Assembly (NCBI RefSeq): GCF_002368195.1
Contig: NZ_AP018178.1
Location: forward strand, 7,762,645 to 7,826,644
Length of the DNA stretch: 64,000 nt
DNA from: Calothrix sp. NIES-2100
GTDB lineage: Bacteria > Cyanobacteriota > Cyanobacteriia > Cyanobacteriales > Nostocaceae
Direction of reading: 5' to 3'
The notes below the pieces were generated by a model. The model did not search any database. It was not told where the DNA came from and saw nothing but the letters and a program-made list of their open reading frames with translations. A program made the position numbers and the translations under genes. Numbering within the stretch: position 1 is the first letter of the stretch; every line of letters begins with the position of its first letter. This document shows positions 51,746 to 59,992 of the stretch, in pieces.

Positions 51746-52315
51746 ATGACATTATCACCTCACTTATCCTCAAATTTTTCCCTAGAAGATTTTTTAAAAT
51801 TACCGGAAACTCAACCAGCCAGCCAATATATTGATAGTCAAATCAACCAAAAACCCATACCCCAGGGAGAACACAGTACCTTACAAAGCTTTTTGGTGAC
51901 TAGTATTAATGAGATTGGCAAACCACAAAAGTTAGCTTACGCATTTCCAGAGTTACGCTGCACATTTGGGGGGATGTCGTTAGTCCCAGATGTTGCTATT
52001 TTTGAGTGGTCACGTATTCCTTTACGTCAAAATGGCAGAATTGCCAACAAATTTGAAATTCCTCCAGATTGGATTATTGAAATTCTTTCTCCAGAACAAT
52101 CTGCTAACCGAGTTATCCGTAAAATCACATTTTCTATCCAAAATGGTGCAGAGCTAGGTTGGTTTCTTGACTCTGATGATGAATCAATAATGGTTTTTCA
52201 GCCCAATCAATTACCAGAAATAAAACAAGGAAAAGATATTTTACCTGTCCTCAGCGTATTAGGAAATTGGCAATTATCTGTAGAGGATGTCTTTGGCTGT
52301 TTGAGCTTTAGTTGA
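51746..52315 (+). CDS. Uma2 family (DUF820) putative endonuclease
   Basis: A 189-residue protein of the PD-(D/E)xK-like Uma2 family, which is hugely expanded in cyanobacteria. Key stretches are FRLPETQPASQYIDSQIN-like (here FLKLPETQPASQYIDSQINQKP), LVPDVAIFEWSRIPL (Asp of the active site), DWIIEILSPEQSANRVIRKI (Glu/Gln) and GAELGWFLDSDDESIMVF. The biological role is not known; a nuclease fold is predicted. The gene is 41 bp downstream of the helicase gene, so it may be co-transcribed, though Uma2 genes occur in many places and may be a passenger. A strong hairpin at 52421 follows. Confidence 0.85.
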   Translation: MTLSPHLSSNFSLEDFLKLPETQPASQYIDSQINQKPIPQGEHSTLQSFLVTSINEIGKPQKLAYAFPELRCTFGGMSLVPDVAIFEWSRIPLRQNGRIANKFEIPPDWIIEILSPEQSANRVIRKITFSIQNGAELGWFLDSDDESIMVFQPNQLPEIKQGKDILPVLSVLGNWQLSVEDVFGCLSFS

Positions 52316-52737
52316 AAACTTGTGCGCCAGCTTGCTGCATAAATACTTGCAAAATAATTAAGTAGGGCGGTGCAATTAAACATAACTGGCGAGGACTGTC
52401 ATTTGTCATTCTTACAAAGTTCTGATCGGAGGAAACCTCCGATCAGACTTTGCGCTTTGTCATTTGTCATTGGTAAGGGTTTCAAGCCAATTTACGTTTC
52501 GTAACATAGTTTGGTTTTTTTCCACCGACTTACTTATCTTGCGATCGCATTCCTTATAAAACAATACAGTATCTGTAGGTAGGGCTATAGCTACGCGGAG
52601 CGTCTCGCAGAGAAGCAATTCGCTTGCGGTTTTGTGCGTTTTACATTCTGTTACATAGTTCGGTTTATTTGTGCCGACTTACTTAACTTTTCCCATAACA
52701 TTAATCTCTCAAATGAACAGGTATTGACATCCTCTCA
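52316..52737. other. Intergenic region with hairpin and imperfect direct repeats
   Basis: About 420 bp between Uma2 and the TnpB element. It contains a hairpin (52421-52447), a heptamer-like TCATTTGTCATT motif, and two 35-base imperfect direct repeats (52502-52536 and 52651-52685) that share ACATAGTTYGG and CCGACTTACTTA, with 29 of 35 positions equal. The latter flank a GCTATAGCTACGCGGAGCGTCTCG repeat. Confidence 0.55.
52421..52447. terminator. Strong 12-bp-arm hairpin, possible terminator
   Basis: TCTGATCGGAGG and CCTCCGATCAGA are perfect arms around AAA; CAAAG and CTTTG extend the stem with one bulge. No long T-run follows, so termination after Uma2 is likely but not certain. Confidence 0.6.
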
Positions 52738-52762
52738 CCGCTAACCCTTGCGGGTGTAGCGG
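52738..52762 (-). other. Hairpin at the tnpB 3' side, candidate right end or omega-RNA part
   Basis: CCGCTAACCC and GGGTGTAGCGG form a stem (one bulged base) around TTGC, 13 bp below the tnpB stop. In IS200/IS605 elements a subterminal hairpin marks the right end, and the guide RNA of TnpB ends here. The bases beyond the hairpin would be the guide. This is inferred from position and shape. Confidence 0.5.
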
Positions 52763-52775
52763 GAGATTCCAAAGA

Positions 52776-54011
52776 TCACTCTTTGGATTTCCTCTTTCTA
52801 CGACTCGGCTTACTTGGAGGAGTTACCTCACCCAAGCAGAGGTCGATGTCTCCAGAGGCGATTAACCCTTCGGCTACGCTCAGGGCTAGCGTTCCTGTGT
52901 GCCCCACAGTACGCAAGCCTAATTCAAGTATGTTCCGCGCAGCGTTCCAGTCCCTATCCTGGGTATGACCACAATGAGGGCAAACATGAGTTCTTGTGCT
53001 AAGAGACTTTTTCACTACTTCCCCACAGTTAGAGCAATTTTGACTAGTGTGATGGGGTGGAACTGCGACTGTTGCCACACCAAACACCTTACCGAAATAC
53101 TCAACCCATTGCCTAAACTGCGTCCACGCTGCATCACTAATCGACTTGGCAAGATGTTTGTTTCTCACCATATTCCGCACCTTCAAATCCTCATAGGCTA
53201 CCAAGTCGCTAGACTGGACTACGCACCTTGCCAACTTCACGGCAAAGTCTTTACGCTGCCTACTTACTTTGAGGTGTTTACGAGCCAATTTGTTTCTGAA
53301 CTTGGCTCTATTTTTAGAACCCTTTTTGGCTTTGGAAAAACGGCGTTGCAGTCGTTTCAAAGACTTCTCGCTCTTGCGAAGATGTCTGGGATTTTCAACT
53401 GTATTGCCATCACTATCAGTCAAGAAATGCTTGAGTCCAACATCAAGACCAATAGTTTTACCCGTTGGTTCGCGTTTTTCAATTCGTTCTTGGTCAATAA
53501 GAAACTGGCAATAATAGCCGTCAGCACGACGCACAACCCGCACTCGCTTGAACTGTTTTAACTGATAAAAATGCAGGTCACGAGTTCCCCAGAGCTTGAA
53601 AGCTCCTGCTTTGAAACCATCCCTAAAAGTGATGTATCTACGGTCATTGGACAAGCGCCAACCGCTGGTTTTGTACTCAACAGATCCGTGAGCTTGTTCT
53701 TTTTTAAAGCGTGGATAACCCTTCTTTCCTGGTTTATTTTTCTTGCAATTGTCAAAGAATCTGGCGATTGCGCTCCACGCTCTCTCAGCAGAAGCTTGTC
53801 GAGCCATAGAGTTAAGTTTGTCCACCCAAGGGAAGTTTTCATCGGCAGCGAGTACAGCGCAATAAGCACTCAATTCATATCTGCCAATATCCCGGTTATT
53901 CATCCAGTATCTCAGGCAAGCATTGCGAACAAAACGAGCAGTTCTAATCGCATTATCCAGCGATTGATACTGCTCGTTTGTTCCTTCCAGTTTTGCCTCA
54001 AATACCAGCAT
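52776..54011 (-). CDS. tnpB: TnpB RNA-guided nuclease of IS200/IS605-type element
   Basis: A 411-residue TnpB. RuvC residues are in place: Asp190 (TIGLDVGLKHF), Glu274 (LVAYEDLKV) and Asp354 (QDRDWNAARNILE). The zinc finger has CSNCG (326, 329) and CPHCG (344, 347). A full-length N-terminal domain is present, so the protein looks intact. No TnpA transposase is nearby, so it is a TnpB-only element. It lies on the strand opposite to the helicase and methylase, between them. The C-terminal ALSVAEGLIASGDI is encoded by a dispersed GGCTACGCTCAGGG repeat, an apparent insertion near the end. TnpB uses a guide RNA from its own 3' region to cut DNA. Confidence 0.92.
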   Translation of the reverse strand: MLVFEAKLEGTNEQYQSLDNAIRTARFVRNACLRYWMNNRDIGRYELSAYCAVLAADENFPWVDKLNSMARQASAERAWSAIARFFDNCKKNKPGKKGYPRFKKEQAHGSVEYKTSGWRLSNDRRYITFRDGFKAGAFKLWGTRDLHFYQLKQFKRVRVVRRADGYYCQFLIDQERIEKREPTGKTIGLDVGLKHFLTDSDGNTVENPRHLRKSEKSLKRLQRRFSKAKKGSKNRAKFRNKLARKHLKVSRQRKDFAVKLARCVVQSSDLVAYEDLKVRNMVRNKHLAKSISDAAWTQFRQWVEYFGKVFGVATVAVPPHHTSQNCSNCGEVVKKSLSTRTHVCPHCGHTQDRDWNAARNILELGLRTVGHTGTLALSVAEGLIASGDIDLCLGEVTPPSKPSRRKRKSKE

Positions 54012-55007
54012 TGTTACGTCAAACTCACTGACGTAATGATATCACGAATATTGCTAACGGTTCGGCTTCGCTCACCGTTAGCCCTGAGCGAAGCCGAAGG
54101 GCTAAAAAACTCAACTACCCCTTGCCTTGTCAAACCTGCGGTTTGAGTTAGTTAAGGGGTGTTTCGTTTTTAGCCCTCGATTCATCTCGCCGCCAAGTCT
54201 GCGACTGTGGCGGGAGCATTCTCTCGGAGTTCAGGTAAGATATTCACCTGCGTAGGCGAAGCCCGCCGTAGGCATCGCTTTCCTCGCCAACAAACAACAG
54301 AAGCCGCTATCGTTAACTCAATAGTGGCTATTCTCAACCCAATAGTGGCTATTCTCAACCCAATAGTGGCTATTCTCAACCCAATAGTGGCTATTCTCAA
54401 CTTAATAGTGGCTTTCCTCAACTCAATAGTGGCTATTCTCAACTCAATAGTGGCTATTCTCAACTCAATAGTGGCTATTCTCAACTCAATAGTGGCTATT
54501 CTCAACTCAATAGTGGCTATTCTCAACTCAATAGTGGCTATTCTCAACTCAATAGCGGCTTTTCTAATGTTTCCTACCTCTTGCCTTCTTAAGGTGAGTA
54601 ATTAGATACCGAAATATGGCGTTGCTGATTAGTGGGATGATTTTTGCCGGCTTTTCCTAAGTAATTACTTATAGTTCTCTAAAGCCTTACTAGACAAGCC
54701 TTTAAGCTTTTATTGGGTTTATAGACTGAGATTTAATCAAAAAAATATTTTTATACTGCTAAATTTTAACCGCAAATATACTACTAATTGCAGTCTATGC
54801 TCATAGACAAAGTTGCACTTCCTCAATATAAATACTGAGCCTTTTAGTAGTTAAAAAGGTTATCACAGTAGCAGTATTATTGAGTTTTTATAAATAAATC
54901 CTTATTTATTAAGAGCCGTGGCTCCAAGATTTTGGTCTATGGGCATATTTTTTATGCTCGTTTTTTACTATACAAAATTCTATTTTTATCTGCAAGGGTA
55001 GCATACT
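54012..55007. other. Left end of TnpB element, minisatellite and methylase promoter region
   Basis: Near 1 kb without a gene. Bases 54050-54165 hold nested hairpins (CTAACGGT / ACCGTTAG, AGCCCT / AGGGCT, and a CCCCTT / AAGGGG pair) that may be the left end of the TnpB element. A GTAGGCGAAGCCCG repeat lies at 54250-54279, a 21-bp minisatellite at 54314-54565, and the rest is AT-rich up to the methylase start. Open frames crossing the minisatellite are artefacts of the repeat. Confidence 0.55.
54314..54565. repeat. 21-bp minisatellite, 12 tandem copies
   Basis: Twelve units, each 21 bases long, share the core CAACTCAATAGTGG followed by CTATTCT. Units 2-4 have CAACCC, unit 5 CAACTT, and units 6-11 are identical. 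Because 21 is a multiple of three, all frames stay open where no stop occurs: the plus strand gives NSIVAIL heptads and the minus strand RIATIEL heptads. No start, ribosome-binding site or flanking coding sequence supports either as a protein. Confidence 0.9.
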
Positions 55008-58000
55008 ATGACACTTAATTTTCAAATAACACGCGAATTATTACATACATTTCAATTTCAGGATTTGTTTATCCAACAATTGGGTTGGTCAGATTCTTCG
55101 CAGAAAAAAGCTGTACATTTGGAAGTTGAAGAAAAAACTTACCAATACCAGCGAATTGCTGAGAGTTCTGGTGTGGCTATTTTTGAAGTTACAGCAGCAG
55201 ATGGTAATATTCCTGATGCAAAAATTCGGGCTGAAATTCACAAAGAAGTTACTAATTTAATCGCTGAAAATCTGTTGATATTTATTGATGGTCAGCGTAC
55301 TCGAAGTCTTTGGTATTGGGTGAAGCGAGAAGAAAATAAAAGTTACATTCGTGAGCCTTTGTACGTCAAGGGTCAACCGGGAGACTTATTTTTAAGTAAG
55401 CTCGGTTCTTTAGTTATTGATATTACTGAACTCGAAGATGATAATCTTTCGGTTGTAGAAATTGCACGTCGTCTTCAAGATGCATTTGATGTTGAACCTG
55501 TAACCAAGAAATTTTATAAAGAGTTTCAAGAAGAACATAAGCAGTTTTTACAGCATATAAAAGGAATCAACAACGAGGCTGATAAACGTTGGTATGCATC
55601 AGTTATTTTCAATCGGATGATGTTTGTTTATTTTCTCCAGCGTAAGAGTTTTCTTGATAATGGAGATTTAAATTACTTACAAAATCGACTCAAACAAAGT
55701 AAAGATAAAGGTGAGAATCTTTTTTATAGTAGTTTTCTGAAAGTTTTATTTTTTGACAGTTTTGCTACACCAGAAGAAGACCGTGACCCATCAGTGGAAA
55801 AGTTGGTCGGGGTTATTAAATATCTTAATGGGGGATTATTCCTTCAACATCGCATTGAACAAGAAAATAATATTTCAATTCCTGACATAGCATTTGAAAA
55901 AGTTTTAGAGTTATTTGCCAAATATTCTTGGAATTTAGACGATACACCAGAAGGTAAAGATGATGAAATATCGCCCGATGTTTTAGGATATATTTTTGAA
56001 AAATACATTAACCAAAAAGCGTTTGGTGCTTATTATACTCGTCCGCAAATCACCGAATACCTTTGTGATAGAACGATTCATAAACTCATTTTAAACCGCG
56101 TTAATGATTCTTTATCTGATAAGTATAGACCTTTTGAAGATTATAACGAACTGATATTTAAACTAGATGGAAATATCTGTCGTTTATTAATTAATGATAT
56201 TCTGCCAAAATTATCAATTCTTGACCCTGCTTGCGGTTCGGGTGCATTTCTTGTGGCGGCGATGAAAACACTCATCCTAGTTTACGGTGCAGTAATTGGC
56301 ATGATTGATGTCATAGGAGATGCAAGTTTAAAGCAACAAATTAAAGATATTAGAGATAAACATCAGTCTATATCTTATTACTTAAAAAAACGGATTGTTA
56401 CTGATAATCTCTATGGTGTTGACATCATGGAGGAAGCCACAGAAATTGCTAAACTACGCTTATTTTTAGCTTTGGTGTCTTCTGCTCATGATGTGAATCA
56501 ATTAGAACCATTGCCTAATATTGATTTTAATATTATGGCTGGTAATTCCCTAATTGGGTTGATAAAAGTTGATGCAACTGTATTTGATAAAGTTCAAATA
56601 ACAGCGAAAGCAAAAGCACGGGGATATAAACAAGAAATCCCCGATTTGCAATTAAGTTTATTTCAATCTAGTTCTTATTATACATATCAGTCAATTTTAG
56701 AGGAGAAGAATAAGTCAATTGAATTGTATAAAAAACACGCTTTCATCCCTGGAAAGGAGAAAGTTGGCGGTTTAGATGAGGGAACACATCAAGATAAAAG
56801 ACTTTCATTGTTGCGTGCATCTATTGATGAGATAAATAATAAGTCACAAGAAAAATTAAATGTTTTACTTTTGGATGAGTTTAGCACGCGCTTAGGTATT
56901 AAATATGAGGAAGTTCAGTTAATTGGTAAACCAAAGAAGCGGGTTTTAAATGCTGATGATATTGCTGCGTTGAAGCCTTTTCACTGGGGTTATCATTTTG
57001 ATAAGGTTTTGGGAAGGGGTGGGTTTGACGCGATTATAACTAATCCACCTTGGGAAGCTTTTAAGCCAGATGGTAAAGAGTTCTTCGCCAAATATAGTGA
57101 TTTGGTAACGAAGAAAAAAATGGATATACATACTTTTGAAGACACAAAAGACCAATTATTACAAGACAAAGAAATTGCAAATGTATGGTTGCAATACAAA
57201 AGTTCATTTTCTTATGCTAATCTTTATTACCGTTCATCGAGCCAATATTCCAATCAAATTTCGATTGTTAATGGTAAGAAATCTAAAACAACAGATATTA
57301 ACCTTTACAAACTGTTTTTAGAGCAGTGTTTTAACTTATTAGCTTCTGGTGGTGAATGCGGGATTGTTATTCCTAGCAGTTTCTACAATGACTTAGGAGC
57401 AAAACAATTACGCGAAATGTTATTTAATCATACTCAAATTAATGGTCTATTCTGTTTTGAAAATCGTAAAACAATTTTTGAAGGTGTCGATAGCCGTTTT
57501 AAGTTTGTTGTACTAACCTTTGAAAAAGGTGGTAGTACTGAAAAATTTCCTGCTGCTTTTATGCGTCACGATGTTCAGGAATTACAAAGATTTCCTAGCA
57601 GTGAAAGTATTTCAATAAGCCTTGAGCTTGTGCGTCGTTTGTCACCTGACTCACTTTCAGTAGTTGAATTTAAAAATGAAATAGACTTTTATATTTCTGA
57701 AAAAATGACTAAGTTCCCACTGTTGGGAGAAAAATTAGATAACAAGTGGAATCTTTCTTTAAGTCGTGAATTTCACATGACTGATGATAAAAATTTATTT
57801 AAGTCAAAGCTCAACGGTCGATTACCATTATATGAAGGTAAAATGATTCATCAGTTTACCCATAAGTATGCTGAACCTCGATATTGGGTAAATGAGGATG
57901 AAGGTAAGAAAGCCGTACTTGGTCGCTGTACAGATAATAATCAGAAATTAGATTATGAAATGTATCGATTAGTTTATCGCTCTGTAGCTGCTAGTACAAA

Positions 58001-58538
58001 CGAGAGGTCTTTAATTGCATCTGTACTACCTCCAAAAGTTTTCTTCGGTCATTCGATGAATGCTAGCGTAATTTTTGATAAAAGCAGTCCTGAAGCCAAA
58101 CAGCTAATTAATAGTTCAGAAATTTTATTTATTACTGCTTGTTTAAACTCTTTTGTTTTTGATTATGGGATTAGACAAAGGATTAGCCAAAATTTAACAA
58201 TATTTTATATATATCAAATGCCTGTACCACGACTAACAGAAAGCGATCGCAACTTCAATGAAATTGTACAACGCGCAGCCAAACTCATCTGCACCACGCC
58301 AGAATTTGACGAACTAGCACAAGAAGTTGGACTCGGTTCCCACACTAACGGAGTCACCGACGAAAGCGAAAGAGCCAAACTCCGCGCAGAACTCGACGGA
58401 ATTATAGCTCACCTCTACGGTTTAACCGAAGCAGAATTTGCATACATCCTCACCACATTCCCCATCGTTCCCGAACAAGTTAAACAAGATGCATTAACAC
58501 ATCACCGTAAAACCTTCACCTCGTCCAGCATTCGTTGA
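55008..58538 (+). CDS. Large Eco57I-like adenine DNA methyltransferase
   Basis: An 1176-residue protein of the Eco57I/TaqI-type restriction-modification class. Motif I is LSILDPACGSGAFLVAAMKTL (about residues 403-423), the YTRPQITEYLCD region precedes it, and motif IV is FDAIITNPPWEAFKPDGKEFF (about 674-694), where NPPW marks N6-adenine methylation. The N-terminal 380 residues (with WYWVKREENKSYIREPL and FNRMMFVYFLQRKSFLDNGDL) may hold nuclease or partner-binding functions; no clear nuclease motif was seen. The C-terminus (about 780-1130, with TFEKGGSTEKFPAAFMRHD) suggests target recognition. It is separated from the PLD helicase by the TnpB element. Whether it restricts or only modifies is unknown. 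Confidence 0.87.
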   Translation: MTLNFQITRELLHTFQFQDLFIQQLGWSDSSQKKAVHLEVEEKTYQYQRIAESSGVAIFEVTAADGNIPDAKIRAEIHKEVTNLIAENLLIFIDGQRTRSLWYWVKREENKSYIREPLYVKGQPGDLFLSKLGSLVIDITELEDDNLSVVEIARRLQDAFDVEPVTKKFYKEFQEEHKQFLQHIKGINNEADKRWYASVIFNRMMFVYFLQRKSFLDNGDLNYLQNRLKQSKDKGENLFYSSFLKVLFFDSFATPEEDRDPSVEKLVGVIKYLNGGLFLQHRIEQENNISIPDIAFEKVLELFAKYSWNLDDTPEGKDDEISPDVLGYIFEKYINQKAFGAYYTRPQITEYLCDRTIHKLILNRVNDSLSDKYRPFEDYNELIFKLDGNICRLLINDILPKLSILDPACGSGAFLVAAMKTLILVYGAVIGMIDVIGDASLKQQIKDIRDKHQSISYYLKKRIVTDNLYGVDIMEEATEIAKLRLFLALVSSAHDVNQLEPLPNIDFNIMAGNSLIGLIKVDATVFDKVQITAKAKARGYKQEIPDLQLSLFQSSSYYTYQSILEEKNKSIELYKKHAFIPGKEKVGGLDEGTHQDKRLSLLRASIDEINNKSQEKLNVLLLDEFSTRLGIKYEEVQLIGKPKKRVLNADDIAALKPFHWGYHFDKVLGRGGFDAIITNPPWEAFKPDGKEFFAKYSDLVTKKKMDIHTFEDTKDQLLQDKEIANVWLQYKSSFSYANLYYRSSSQYSNQISIVNGKKSKTTDINLYKLFLEQCFNLLASGGECGIVIPSSFYNDLGAKQLREMLFNHTQINGLFCFENRKTIFEGVDSRFKFVVLTFEKGGSTEKFPAAFMRHDVQELQRFPSSESISISLELVRRLSPDSLSVVEFKNEIDFYISEKMTKFPLLGEKLDNKWNLSLSREFHMTDDKNLFKSKLNGRLPLYEGKMIHQFTHKYAEPRYWVNEDEGKKAVLGRCTDNNQKLDYEMYRLVYRSVAASTNERSLIASVLPPKVFFGHSMNASVIFDKSSPEAKQLINSSEILFITACLNSFVFDYGIRQRISQNLTIFYIYQMPVPRLTESDRNFNEIVQRAAKLICTTPEFDELAQEVGLGSHTNGVTDESERAKLRAELDGIIAHLYGLTEAEFAYILTTFPIVPEQVKQDALTHHRKTFTSSSIR

Positions 58539-58771
58539 GGTAAAAACCAAGGGTGAGAAAGCGATGCAGCGCGGTCTTGGGGGTTTCCCCCATGAGCGAC
58601 TGCATCAAGAAATGCAACGCTGTTTATTTGTGCGGAGTGGAAATTTAACTAGCAAGCTGACAACAGACGAAGAGATTGAAAACTATTGCAAATCTCGCTG
58701 GTAACAACAATTTGGATTTTCGATTGCGAAAAGGCAAAATTGTTGGAGGTGGTGACAATTGGGGTTGCTGT
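58539..58771. other. Short gap with a repeat and possible gene remnant
   Basis: Contains CGATGCAGCGCGGTCTTGGG with GGTTTCCCCCATGAG, a known type of dispersed repeat, then a run that reads LHQEMQRCLFVRSGNLTSKL and DEEIENYCKSRW in one frame with a stop at 58702. This may be the decayed tail of a gene, but I could not identify it. Confidence 0.4.
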
Positions 58772-59281
58772 TTACTCTTTTAGCTCAAGCGGATACCGCC
58801 GCATCATCTCCTGTAATTCCACCGCATCCCCATTATGTGTATATACCAATCCCTGTGACATTGCGATGCCTGCGGCAACCCCTTCGGGGAACGCAATTCT
58901 TTCCCGTCGCGCCCACTCAAACCAAGCACTCACATCTGATGTCACCACATTCTTGCCCTTAGCCCCACTCTTGCAGCTGTTGATAAATAAGCCAGTCGGA
59001 TTATCACACCATCCCTCGTGAATTCCTTCCTTCACTCGTGCGTTAGCAAAGCTCGCCAAAGGCATTGCCCCAGGCACATTATTCACCCAATATTTCTTCA
59101 CCGCTCCCAAGCATGGGTCTTCTAGAGCGCCAGTCCAGTAGAAGTAGTTGACATAAAATGCATAATATGGGTGTTGTTTAAGTTGAACATTTAGGATCTC
59201 CGTTTTAATGCGATCACTAAAAACCAGACCTAAATATTTAGCCCAAAATAGGCGTTTTGTCCCAATCCACATACTTAACAT
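58772..59281 (-). CDS. Hypothetical protein, 169 residues
   Basis: A protein I do not recognise. It starts MLSMWIGTKRLFWAKYLGLV and contains YYAFYVNYFYWTGALEDPCLGAVKKYWVNNVPGAMPLA, NARVKEGIHEGWCDNPTGLFINSCKSGAKGK and WFEWARRERIAFPEGVAAGIAMSQGLVYTHNGDAVELQEMM. The C-terminal part is rich in aromatic and charged residues and reads like a small DNA-binding or replication-associated region of plasmid origin, but that is a guess. No membrane segment or signal is seen. It is convergent with the methylase gene, at the edge of the accessory region. A later start at MWIGTKR (three codons in) is equally possible. Confidence 0.6.
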   Translation of the reverse strand: MLSMWIGTKRLFWAKYLGLVFSDRIKTEILNVQLKQHPYYAFYVNYFYWTGALEDPCLGAVKKYWVNNVPGAMPLASFANARVKEGIHEGWCDNPTGLFINSCKSGAKGKNVVTSDVSAWFEWARRERIAFPEGVAAGIAMSQGLVYTHNGDAVELQEMMRRYPLELKE

Positions 59282-59344
59282 TTTGTCAACATATATTTAG
59301 TGGACTGGCTCTCTAGAGCTTTGATTTTTGCTACTGAAGTCCCA

Positions 59345-59836
59345 TCACTTAATTTGAACAACTAAATCGTCACCAACCTTAATTCCCAATTTGCTAGCCT
59401 GTCCCGCAGGAATTTCAATCACCTGATCTACAGGTACAAAAGGGCCATAACTTGGGCAAGGATAACTTGTGCAGGGAGGATAGTTATGCAAAATAAATTT
59501 CACTTGTTCATCTCGGATAAATATGATGTCTAAAGGGATGAGTGTATTTTTCATCCAAAATGAAACTTGTCTAGGTGGGTTGTATGGGAACAACATTCCC
59601 CGATCATCTGCTAGAGAAGTGCGGTACATTAAGCCTTTTTTTTGTTGCTCTTCTGTTTCTGCCACTTCCAGAAAAATAGTTTTTCCCTTAGCCTTAAAAG
59701 AAGCTCTAATTTCAAGTGACTGCGGTTGAGTATTTTCAGCTTTTAAAAATAAAATTAAGTCAGAAACATTTAATGAACAGCTTCCTAAAAGGAATGTAAT
59801 AGCTATAATAGCCATCCAAATTATACTTTTATACAT
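59345..59836 (-). CDS. DUF192 family lipoprotein
   Basis: A 163-residue exported protein. Residues 1-20 (MAIIAITFLLGSCSLN region) form a lipoprotein signal with lipobox LLGSC. The DUF192 domain (about 45-160) has FLEVAETEEQQKKGLMYRTSLADDRGMLFPYNPPRQVSFWMKNTLIPLDIIFIRDEQVKFI, which is the family's hallmark, then CTSYPCPSYGPFVPVDQVIEIPAGQASKLGIKVGDDLVVQ. Its function is unknown. The gene stands alone on the minus strand below the secretion protein gene, 156 bp apart, and is not obviously linked to it. Confidence 0.9.
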   Translation of the reverse strand: MYKSIIWMAIIAITFLLGSCSLNVSDLILFLKAENTQPQSLEIRASFKAKGKTIFLEVAETEEQQKKGLMYRTSLADDRGMLFPYNPPRQVSFWMKNTLIPLDIIFIRDEQVKFILHNYPPCTSYPCPSYGPFVPVDQVIEIPAGQASKLGIKVGDDLVVQIK

Positions 59837-59992
59837 AAAATGAGAATTTATCTGATGTAATTTGTAGTAAATTTACTGTGGTAACACATCTTTATTCCTG
59901 AAAAATTCCGGATTTTGGATTTTGCTAGAAAGCGATTACTACAGCAATATATCGCAGCATTAACTTATAACTAGCAATTGTATTTAAGATGG

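Noticed and set aside
54314..54565. Tandem repeats that could be mistaken for a CRISPR array.
   Set aside because: Units are adjacent with no spacers and no cas genes are in the window.
54182..54605. Open frames on both strands across the minisatellite (NSIVAIL and RIATIEL heptads).
   Set aside because: The frames exist only because the 21-bp unit has no stop codons; there is no ribosome-binding site or non-repeat coding sequence.
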